In this document: positions 47,039-59,000 of the stretch, one piece after another | How the letters are laid out: each line of letters opens with the position of its first letter | Numbering within the stretch: position 1 is the stretch's first letter | NCBI GenBank assembly: GCA_032158295.1 | Contig: CM063252.1 | Location: 16,894,536 to 16,958,535, forward strand | Source: Pycnopodia helianthoides | Taxonomy: Eukaryota; Echinodermata; Asteroidea; Forcipulatida; Asteriidae | DNA length: 64,000 bases | Direction of reading: 5' to 3' | Notes under the pieces: generated by a model | The model's input: the letters and a program-made list of their open reading frames with translations, nothing else | What the model was told of the DNA's origin: nothing | The model's database searches: none | Made by a program: the position numbers and the translations under genes

Positions 47039-50000
47039 CTGAAAATAATTAATTTTACAATCAATCAAATTACAGTGATACACGATTGGTTTGAATGTAG
47101 TGAGTGTATGATTCAAAAATGCATTTTTATTTGGTTTACATTTTGTGTCCTCGTTAAGTCAATACCAAAATGGAGACCGAAGATAGTAAGAACCATAAGG
47201 GATTTTGTGTACCAAGTATATGGGAAAGAACAAAAGAAATATCCATGGGGCGAGTATCGGGGATGACTATTAATTCCAGAATGATGTACTTCATACACGA
47301 CGAAGCGCAAGTCACATTAATGTATTAATGGACAGTACACATATGTGAAAGCAGCTTTAGTGTATGCAAACCAATTAAAACTGTTTTAATTAGGAAAGGG
47401 TCTGGTTCTTCTTACAAGGGAATGCGTTCGGGCGTTGCTCTTAGGGCGCACTATCGAGCTATACACAAGCTGAGGCTATACACAACAAAAACAGTAAGGT
47501 TTCCCTGTCATTTTCGGCAAAAAGCAGCTCTTTCACTTTTGTGCGTTCGTACAGCGAGTTTGCCTGAAACAGTCATTCAATTTCACTTGAGACATGCAAT
47601 TTATTTTTCATTCAGTTCAATTGAACCTTTTAGTATTCTTTTTAGCGATGCAACTTCGTTTCAATTTAGCAGAGGAATGCACTTCAACTTCTGCCAATAT
47701 AAATTTCGTTTCGTTTTACAACTAGCGATTTCGAAAAATTGCATTTAAAAGCTAAAAACAATTCCAACCACAGACTCATTATTTCTTTGTCTTTGTTCCT
47801 TAGTTTCTTATCGGCTTCACTTAGGAAAAACATAAAATTTATACATAGACAGTTTCAAGAACCTTTGTGTCTTTGGTTTGTGTACGGTCTTACTCATTAG
47901 TGTGTTTTCTGTAGCTTGCAAGCATCTAGGCCTGTACTTAGGGCGATTGTAACCGCACTGCGTGCATTTCCACATATTTTTGTAGTTGTAGTTGTACTAT
48001 AGCAAACGTTTCCTGCCTGGAAACAAATTTGAATTGTGCACGCTGCAAGAAACTGCTGCGATGTAGTGAGTGTATGATTCAAAAATGCATTTTTATTTGG
48101 TTTACATTTTGTGTCCTCGTTAAGTCAATACCAAAATGGAGACCGAAGATAGTAAGAACCATAAGGGATTTTGTGTACCAAGTATATGGGAAAGAACAAA
48201 AGAAATATCCATGGGGGCGAGTATCGGGGATGACGATTAATTCCAGAATGATGTACTTCATACACGACGAAGCGCAAGTCACATTAATGTATTAATGGAC
48301 AGTACACATATGTGAAAGCAGCTTTAGTGTATGCAAACCAATTAAACTATTTGGTCTGTTTTAATTAGGAAAGGGTCTGGTTCTTCTTACAAGGGAATGC
48401 GTTCGGGCGTTGCCTCTTAGGGGCGCACTTATCGAGCTATACACAGAGCTGAGGCTATACACAAACAAAAACAGTAAGGTTTCCCTTGTCATTTTCGGCA
48501 AAAAGCAGCCTCTTTCACTTTTGTGCGTTCGTACAGCGAGTTTGCCTGAAACAGTCATTCAATTTCACTTTGAGACATGCGAATTTATTTTCATTCAGTT
48601 CAATTGAACCTTTTAGTAGTTCTTTTTAGCGATGCAACTTCGTTTCAATTTAGCAGAGGGAATGCAACTTCAACTTCTGCCAAATATAAATTTCGTTTTC
48701 GTTTTACAACTAGCGATTTCGAAAAAAATTGCATTTAAAAGCTAAAAACAAATTCCAACCACAGACTTCATTATTTCTTTGTTCTTTGTTCCTTAGTTTC
48801 TTAATCGGCTTCACTTAGGAAAAACATAAAATTTATACATTAGACAGTTTCAAGAACCTTTTGTGTCTTTGGTTTGTGTACGGGTCTTACCTCCATTAGT
48901 GTGTTTTCTGTTAGCTTGCCAAGCATCTAGGCCTGTACTTAGGGCGATTGTACACCGCACTGCGTGCATTTCTCCACATATTTTTGTAGTTTGTAGTTGT
49001 ACTATAGCAAACGTTTCCTGCCTGGAAACAAATTTGAATTGTGCACGCTGCAAGAAACTGCTGCGAATGTAGTGAGTGTATGATTCAAAAATGCATTTTA
49101 TTTGGTTTACATTTGTGTCCTCGTTTAAGTCAATACCAAAATGGAGACCGAAGATAGTAAGAACCATAAGGGATTTGTTACCAATTAATGGAAAGAACAA
49201 AAGAATATCCATGGGCGATATCGGGGATGACGATAATTCCAGAATGATGTACTTCATACCGACGAAGCGCAAGTCACATAATGTATTAATGGACAGTACA
49301 CATATGTGAAAGCAGCTTTAGTGTATGCAAACCAATTAAACTATTGGTCTGTTTTAATTAGGAAAGGGTCTGGTTCTTCTTACAAGGGAATGCGTTCGGG
49401 CGTTGCCTCTTAGGGGCGCACTATCGAGCTATACACAGAGCTGAGCTATACACAAAAAAAACAGTAAGGTTTCCCTTGTCATTTCGGCAAAAGCACCTCT
49501 TTCACTTTTGTGCGTTCGTACAGCGAGTTTGCCTGAAACAGTCATTCAATTTCACTTTGAGACATGGAATTATTATTCATTCAGTTCAATTGAACCTTTT
49601 AGTAGTTCTTTTTAGCGATGCAACTTCGTTTCAATTTAGCAGAGGGAATGCAACTTCAACTTCTGCCAAATAAAATTTCGTTTTCGTTTTACAACTAGCG
49701 ATTTCGAAAAAAATTGCATTTAAAAGCTAAAAACAAATTCCAACCACAGACTTCATTATTTCTTTGTTCTTTGTTCCTTAGTTTCTTAATCGGCTTCACT
49801 TAGGAAAAACAAAAAATTTATACATTAGACAGTTTCAAGAACCTTTTGTGTCTTTGGTTTGTGTACGGGTCTTACCTCCATTAGTGTGTTTTCTGTTAGC
49901 TTGCCAAGCATCTAGGCCTGTACTTAGGGCGATTGTACACCGCACTGCGTGCATTTCTCCACATATTTTTGTAGTTTGTAGTTGTACTATAGCAAACGTT

Positions 50001-53000
50001 TCCTGCCTGGAAACAAATTTGAATTGTGCACGCTGCAAGAAACTGCTGCGAATTTGAATGCTGTCCGAGTGGATTGTTTACTTGAACGATTATCTTTCTA
50101 ATCACAAAACGCAAGAGAGCATTTACTTTACCCATTCCACTGGAAGGACTGTTTGTGTGGAGCTTTCAATTTCGCGCAAAATAGAATAACGGGGCGTTCA
50201 AACGGGCCTCTAAATTGCCGAAAATGACCGAGAAAACCTCCATAACATCAAAATCATGAGCCAAGAGTCACTGACCTGCTTTAGAGTTCGGCCGTTATTC
50301 ACTAATTCGTACCTCAACCGTGAATAAAATATTTTCTATCGCGCCAATTTGCTCCCCCGCCCCAACCTGCAATAAGGAACATGTTAATGCAATGACCATG
50401 GGTAACATCGTTCTTCGGCGACGAGCCACGGATGGAAGACGAATATAAGTCTTTAACTCAGTAGATATAAGACTATCTGAACACACCTGACTTTGATTTT
50501 TTAAAACCTTTCTTCTGCAATATTTTAAGAAACGTAAGCTAATGCCGTTGATCTTTATTCTTAGACAAGGTCCTGCTTGATACACCGGGAAATATCTGAA
50601 AAACAAATCTCAAAAAAGGATTTACTGTTACATAATTATCTCTCTTTTCTTCTATTTTACTTCTTAGAGAGAAAAATAAATAAATGATACGTCTGTCGTA
50701 GCTGCGCTGAAAACGATCAATGATAGGCACACCCTAACCGTGTGCACTCAACCTGTTACTCTTACGTAATATGCAAAACTTGCCACGCTTCTTGGCTAGC
50801 GTTAGAAAATGTAATTATTCACTAATTCGTACCTCAACCGTGAATAAAATATTTTCTATCGCGCCAATTTGCTCCCCCGCCCCAACCTGCAATAAGGAAC
50901 ATGTTAATGCAATGACCATGGGTAACATCGTTCTTCGGCGACGAGCCACGGATGGAAGACGAATATAAGTCTTTAACTCAGTAGATATAAGACTATCTGA
51001 ACACACCTGACTTTGATTTTTTAAAACCTTTCTTCTGCAATATTTTAAGAAACGTAAGCTAATGCCGTTGATCTTTATTCTTAGACAAGGTCCTGCTTGA
51101 TACACCGGGAAATATCTGAAAAACAAATCTCAAAAAAGGATTTACTGTTACATAATTATCTCTCTTTTCTTCTATTTTACTTCTTAGAGAGAAAAATAAA
51201 TAAATGATACGTCTGTCGTAGCTGCGCTGAAAACGATCAATGATAGGCACACCCTAACCGTGTGCACTCAACCTGTTACTCTTACGTAATATGCAAAACT
51301 TGCCACGCTTCTTGGCTAGCGTTAGAAAATGTAATTATTCACTAATTCGTACCTCAACCGTGAATAAAATATTTTCTATCGCGCCAATTTGCTCCCCCGC
51401 CCCAACCTGCAATAAGGAACATGTTAATGCAATGACCATGGGTAACATCGTTCTTCGGCGACGAGCCACGGATGGAAGACGAATATAAGTCTTTAACTCA
51501 GTAGATATAAGACTATCTGAACACACCTGACTTTGATTTTTTAAAACCTTTCTTCTGCAATATTTTAAGAAACGTAAGCTAATGCCGTTGATCTTTATTC
51601 TTAGACAAGGTCCTGCTTGATACACCGGGAAATATCTGAAAAACAAATCTCAAAAAAGGATTTACTGTTACATAATTATCTCTCTTTTCTTCTATTTTAC
51701 TTCTTAGAGAGAAAAATAAATAAATGATACGTCTGTCGTAGCTGCGCTGAAAACGATCAATGATAGGCACACCCTAACCGTGTGCACTCAACCTGTTACT
51801 CTTACGTAATATGCAAAACTTGCCACGCTTCTTGGCTAGCGTTAGAAAATGTAATTATTCACTAATTCGTACCTCAACCGTGAATAAAATATTTTCTATC
51901 GCGCCAATTTGCTCCCCCGCCCCAACCTGCAATAAGGAACATGTTAATGCAATGACCATGGGTAACATCGTTCTTCGGCGACGAGCCACGGATGGAAGAC
52001 GAATATAAGTCTTTAACTCAGTAGATATAAGACTATCTGAACACACCTGACTTTGATTTTTTAAAACCTTTCTTCTGCAATATTTTAAGAAACGTAAGCT
52101 AATGCCGTTGATCTTTATTCTTAGACAAGGTCCTGCTTGATACACCGGAAATATCTGAAAAACAAATCTCAAAAAAGGATTTACTGTTACATAATTATCT
52201 CTCTTTTCTTCTATTTTACTTCTTAGAGAGAAAAATAAATAAATGATACGTCTGTCGTAGCTGCGCTGAAAACGATCAATGATAGGCACACCCTAACCGT
52301 GTGCACTCAACCTGTTACTCTTACGTAATATGCAAAACTTGCCACGCTTCTTGGCTAGCGTTAGAAAATGTAATTATTCACTAATTCGTACCTCAACCGT
52401 GAATAAAATATTTTCTATCGCGCCAATTTGCTCCCCCGCCCCAACCTGCAATAAGGAACATGTTAATGCAATGACCATGGGTAACATCGTTCTTCGGCGA
52501 CGAGCCACGGATGGAAGACGAATATAAGTCTTTAACTCAGTAGATATAAGACTATCTGAACACACCTGACTTTGATTTTTTAAAACCTTTCTTCTGCAAT
52601 ATTTTAAGAAACGTAAGCTAATGCCGTTGATCTTTATTCTTAGACAAGGTCCTGCTTGATACACCGGGAAATATCTGAAAAACAAATCTCAAAAAAGGAT
52701 TTACTGTTACATAATTATCTCTCTTTTCTTCTATTTTACTTCTTAGAGAGAAAAATAAATAAATGATACGTCTGTCGTAGCTGCGCTGAAAACGATCAAT
52801 GATAGGCACACCCTAACCGTGTGCACTCAACCTGTTACTCTTACGTAATATGCAAAACTTGCCACGCTTCTTGGCTAGCGTTAGAAAATGTAATTCATAA
52901 TCAGTAGATATATTGCTGAACAAACCAGGTGCAAGGCATTCTAATACACGTAGATAATCGCCAAATTCCTCGGTCACTCCAACGGCAAGGGCGCCATTAA

Positions 53001-56000
53001 CGTGTTTTACGGCTCGGCTGTATGTCCACTCACTCAAGTTACTTGAATTGACGGAACGAAGAACACAAATATTGAACAAGAAAGAAAGAAAACAAGAGAA
53101 AATGAAACTCGGCAGAGAATAGTTTATCCAGATAGAAACTTTCAGAGGGATGATTAAGAATAATGTGTTTTTGATTAGGTCTTATTCCAGTGGTATTGTT
53201 AAAACAAACAAAAAACAGAGTACCGTGGGATTCCAAGGTCAAATTCAGTATTGTGATGGACTCATCCAATAGATAGAGTTCTCATGAAAGTGGGAGAAAG
53301 TTACAAATCACTATAACCTCGCGTTAAAATGGTGTAAAATATCATTTTTGTTTAATACTCTCTCAGAGCGAAATTTGACACATGACGTCATCAGACATCA
53401 AAAACAGATGTAAGTTAAAAGGTAATGACTTTCTGATTGAATATCTTTGAAATTTAGGAATGAACTACACATTCTCTGTAGAAAATTGTACAGATCACAA
53501 ATACGAAATGTGACGTCATCGAACGTTTTTTATTGTGAGAAAAAATTGCACTTGAAGGGTATCAAACACAGTGGCATTTTTTACACCGTTTTAACCTGAC
53601 ATAAGAGACTTTCATTTTCACCCATTTTTCATAAGGACTCCATCTATTGGAAAATGAGTGGATCACAAAGCTGAATTTGACCTTGAATCTCCTCTTTAAG
53701 TTCATTGTGTTTTGTTTTGATGGAGAAAACTTTTTTATTTTTTTTACTTGCATCGTGGGTCGTAGCCGCAAAAGAGTAGCAAAGTTGAATACAGCCTGTG
53801 GTATCCAATACAGAATGGCATTTCCTGCAAAATACACTCACTCGGGGTCTGTATAAAAATTCAAACAATACATCTGGTTAATTGTGTTTATAAATACCAT
53901 CTTTAGTCTCAGCGTACGTTGCGTTAGTTATAAATGCCGGTATAAAAGGACCCCTAATGTATTTTATTGTAATAATTTACTAACTTGTTCATTTTTTCTG
54001 TCAAATAATTTCATGTTTTCCGAGCACTGTTTATTCTTAAACTTATACTGTTCTGACTAGGACGTATACAATTATATGCAATATTGAACACAAAACATCG
54101 AACTGTAAAATAACACTAGCCCTACCGGAATAGTGGTGTTACCGCCTCTAGATGCAGCCATCGCTGCTCTGTTAGACATCGTGTGTTTCACTGTACGGGG
54201 CGTATTACCCGTGTCGCCATAGAAAGAGAAGTAGAAGTTAGACATGAATCTTTCGACCGGATCACGGGTTAAACTAATGTAAATCGGAGGAGGTGACCTG
54301 TTAAATCAAATTGGGGAAAGAAGTTCAAAATGCATTAAAACAATTATGTTTAACCTAATTCACCAAATGACGTCATCTTTACAATATGTCTTGTTTGCAC
54401 CATTTGGGAAGACGGTTTTACAAAGAAAAATTTAGACCGTAGAAAAAGTATAGTCCGTAAAGCATGAAGCGCTTTATCACACCCGAGGGCGTCTCTAAAG
54501 CGCTCATTAGTATTTTCTACGAGGTGTGCGGAGCTATGTTTAAAATATAATTTGTTGTTTTGAGTTTGTTTGGGGGTGTTTTTTGTTTTTTGTTTTTTTT
54601 ACTGAACTCAAGTTTGGACACCCCTTTTAAAGAGCCCCCAGACGTTTAAATTTGGTCTCATCGAATAAGTCCGAAAGCAACTAAAGATCTTTTTGTTGTT
54701 GTTTCAGAGAACATTATGGTGAGTGTCTCCAATCTATAACATTGTCATTTAGCATGATTTTAAGCTTGATCATCATACGGTTGTCTGTGGATTCGCCATT
54801 ATCTAAGGTCCTGCTCACTGCTACAAGAATAACGTAGGTTTATACAGCGTGCATAGGAACGGTGGAAGCCACAGGAACTAGAAACCATTTTGTAAGGTAT
54901 TGTTCCATTACGTAATTGGTAAAGCGAGCTATTGTCGAAAGGAATAGCATTGGGTCAAATAAGAGTGACACCACAACTGCCAACATTTCGGGAAATCATA
55001 ATATTGAAGCTTTGGAGGATTCGAATTTATGGCTGAAAGTCTATATCCCTAAATATATACCAGAGTTTAGAACTTGAAGTGTGGCTATCTTTGAAAGTGC
55101 CACCTAACATGATCAATCAAACTTTAGTTATTTCTCGACGGGACATTTTTGGAACTCAAAACATCCCTGGTAAGAAACTTTAATTGGCATTTATGGCATC
55201 AGCCAAAGCCACAACCCTAGGCAATGGCACTGTGACACTTAAAGACAAAACATACCATTACAACGACTACAAAGAGTATATGGGACATATACGAAGACAG
55301 GACATAAGATTCAGCATCCATGGTATCCCATAAAGTGTCAAAGATAGTGAAATTGCAAGTTGGGTTGACAGTTTCGCCAAGCGGGAAACTGAGATAATAC
55401 GTCACAAAGCAAAAACCACTACCAGCAAGTTCAGCTACTTATACAGCGGTCACATGTTCTGCTATGTTTCAGAAGTGCTCTAGGAGAGACCTCAATTCTC
55501 CATGATGAGTATTGCAGACCCATTGCACAACCCGTGACTCTCTAAAACGACAATCAGCTGATCAACTACAAAATATGTCTGTAGTAAAGTCGCATAGCTG
55601 AATCGTACCCAGAAAGAATCGTCCCAAAACGTTTACATTGCGGCGAACAAGGTCACAACAAGTCAGGGTGTACGAGATCTAGAATTGGACCCTTGTGCTA
55701 CAGATGCAAGCAGATTGGTCGAATCAGTAGACAGTGTATACCTCACCGGAAGTTCGCCCTGCTACATCGGAAACGCTGCCAAATCCCTTTCAGATTGTAC
55801 AGTTGTTTGACAAATTGTAAGCCAATCAAAGTTATTAATTTACAAACAATGGGTTGGCTTAGAACCAATCAGAGTAAAGTAGTAGAGTAAGGACAAAAGG
55901 ATGGTCAGTGTGAGAAAGTGAAAGGGTGGAGTACTGGACCATAAAGGTGGTAACTGCACTCTAGGTAATGCGGCAAAGCATTATATATGTGTGTGGGTGT

Positions 56001-59000
56001 GATTTCATATTCACTACCTGAGACCGAGAACAAAACAGAACTTGAAAGGGATAACAAAGGGTCTCCATAGGAAAATTCTAGGTTGCTCCACAAGGAATGT
56101 TGTGTACAAAGTCTATGTGATGTTCTTAACTACACTGGGGACAAAGAAAAAAAATGTGGGTGTTCCCCAATCAACATTGTGATTTTGCAACGGAAATTCC
56201 TGAGTGGGCTTAGTACTCCCTAAACATGCCTGCATATGACTGTTGACCCGGGCACAAATCACACTTCGGACTGGAATTAAGCTTAGATACACTTCTTGGC
56301 TTGTCCACAAAACACTGCGGAAAAACTTTTTTTTTGTCTGCATATATTTGTGATCAATCATTTGACCGTGGCCTTTTTGTAGATTTATTGGATTCATAGC
56401 TTGCCATGTTTTTATAAGATAATAATTATTTTGTAAATGGTGTTATAACACAGCAGTATTATTGTTGGCGTTAAAGAGCGGTTACAGGATGCTCTGAAAT
56501 ATATAGTTTTTACATTTTTCCAATAGATGGGGTCCACAGTAAATAGAAAAAAAATAATGAGTCTTACCTCACGCTCAAACATTGTAAAAATGTGTTTTCC
56601 TCGAAATACTCCCGGCCCAAAATCTGAAAACGCGAGGTTAAACAAACCCCGCGACGAAGGACTCATGACGTCACCGGCGGCTAAGTAGTCTGGACCTACC
56701 TATATGAATGCACTTAGCTAACGCAAATACACCGCCAAACTTCACCATTTTGCAATCAATACGGCCGTAAATTTGACTCTTTAAAGGACGATCCAACAGG
56801 CATTGATCAGCAAGCCAATTTACAACGGATTTATGTTTTGGGGATTTTCGTTCTTTGAAAGGCGAGGCGATTCCGCAGCTTGGCTTTATTTTTAGTGCAT
56901 CGCTCTACACGTTAAGCATTCAACCCTAACAAAACACACACACACAATAATTCACTCGACATGTGCCGCGAAGCATGCAACGCAGACCGCGTTATCACGG
57001 GGAGGCCCCTACACAACGCTTTCTTTCTTGACGTTTCTGCGCATGCTCGGGAATACGGTTCAAATTCCCATGCATTGCAATAATCATAGCTGGTGCACAC
57101 GTTCAAACCGTATACATGTGCAGCACTGGTCCGCACGCTCATGGTCTGCGGGGCTTAGTTTATTGGAAATTTAAGCTTCGTTTATAGCGAAAACTACCCA
57201 ACGTGTAGGCTTCATTTTACAATGACACAATTTAGGATACTCTGGATGGACAGAAAGAGTATTTAACTGTATGATGTAAGTTTGGTTTCTTCTTGATTTT
57301 GTTTTGTTTTCCAAGTAAAGAGACATTTATGTTTGTGTTTATAATGCTAACCGTGAGTTTTTAGCCGCCGGTGACGTCAAGGGGTCATATGCATATCATT
57401 ATCATAGATAAGTAGTTTTTGACTCTCGGCTGAAAAAGCCGCGCGGAGAGGTGCATTTTTGACTTGAATTCTTTATTACTTAATGCAAATTTTAAGTTTA
57501 AAATGGTTGTTAAACGGTATTTACGATGTCTATTCGGCCGTAAAAAGGTAATAGTAAAAAATATTGAGAGCATCCTGTAACCGCTCTTTAAGTTTCAGGG
57601 GTCGTGCAACGCTGTTTACGTTTTCACAGTCGTCAAACAAGGAGTATGACTGGATAGGGAGTGGTTGGAGACCACGTACGATAGATAACTTGTGAAATGA
57701 TGTTTGAATGATGCACATCAGTTTTGAAGAAAACTGCTGTGCAGGGCGCTGGACGGGCGTCCTCCAAAGAAGTATTCTCTGTACGACCCAGAAAAATATT
57801 GAAAACTTGCAATCATCCTTACCAAGGCAACTCCATATGTCTTGTATGTCCGGCGAAAACAACTTTTCCCTCTTTACTTGTAAGGAATCTTCTTTTGTTA
57901 CCCTCTTCCTAGCAGAAACAATAGTTAAAGAGGAAAAAGACTCAATAGTGAGAATGTGGAAAATCTTACAATCAGGCATGAACAGTGTTGGGAGCCGTCC
58001 CAGAACACTCATATTATGGGCTACAACGTCCACAAGCGAATACCATCGTCCCCAAAACACTGATGGACTACCACATCCATCAACACAACACAACAATACA
58101 TGTTGGCAGAAACAACAGGGGCCACTAATTGAGAGGGGTTTTGTCATGAAACAGATTGCAATAATTAGGGGATAACAGTGCGATGAGCCGGTCTTCACTG
58201 CGTGGTAATGACCGGGCTGGTGGCGAGGTCCATTAACAGCGGCCAGCCACCAACCAAGTAGATGTAACTCACATGATAAGTATTTGTAACTCAAATAATA
58301 AGTAGATGTAACTCACATGATAAGTATTTGTAACTCAAATAATAAGTAGATGTAACTCACATGATAAGTATATGTAACTCAAATAATAAGTAGATGTAAC
58401 TCACATGCTAAGTAGATCTCATATATTAAGTAGATGTAACACACATGATACATATATGTAACTCACAATGATAAGTAGATGTAACACATGATAAGCAGAT
58501 GTAACTTACATTTATTATGTGAGTTACATCTACTTATCAAGTGAGTTACATCTACTTATCAAGTGAGTTACATCTACTTATCATGTGTGTTACATCTACT
58601 TTTTATAGACTTGTTATGTGAGTTACATCTACCTATCACGTGTAACACTATCAGAACTAAAAGGGTATTATTGGAAATCCCTCATTTTGATTTTTTTTAA
58701 AGATAAAACCGCAGTAGCACATGTAAAATACATTTGTTTTATTGAAAACTCTGAGATATTTGAGATAAAGTAAACAATATATTCTTTTTTCACGTGGAAA
58801 AAATATTATGGTTCCAAAAACCTTTATTTTTAATAGAAAAACTCAATTTCCGTTCTTTCAGCGTAAAATACAGTTCTAATTTTAGCTCATTATATTTGAT
58901 TATTTCAAAATGGATATCACTTCATACGGATTTTATCCACGAAAAAACAATAAGAAACATTTGTAAGAATAGTTCCTCACCAAATGCTTACTTTACCTAT

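Noticed and set aside
50313..50366. Possible 54-bp exon (VGAGEQIGAIEN...) with AG and GT borders in each 520-bp unit, minus strand
   Set aside because: Splice-like borders exist, but joined from the upstream UST-like exon in the required phases it reads into stop codons, and the sulfotransferase family has no such segment.
50295..52685. Repeated 103-codon open frames
   Set aside because: One per array unit; identical because the DNA is repeated. No domain recognised.
47094..52893. CRISPR-like array
   Set aside because: Units are 0.5-1 kb and contiguous, without short repeats separated by unique spacers; the genome is animal.
54361..54420. Possible missing UST-like exon ending before 54298
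   Set aside because: The peptide looks vaguely suitable, but the donor phase does not fit exon 54297-54126.
57530..58294. 254-codon open frame on the minus strand and a 155-codon frame opposite it
   Set aside because: The longest open frame in the window, but cysteine- and serine-rich without family features. It overlaps the end of the TTAA element, and both strands are open, which suggests base composition or an old repeat rather than a gene.
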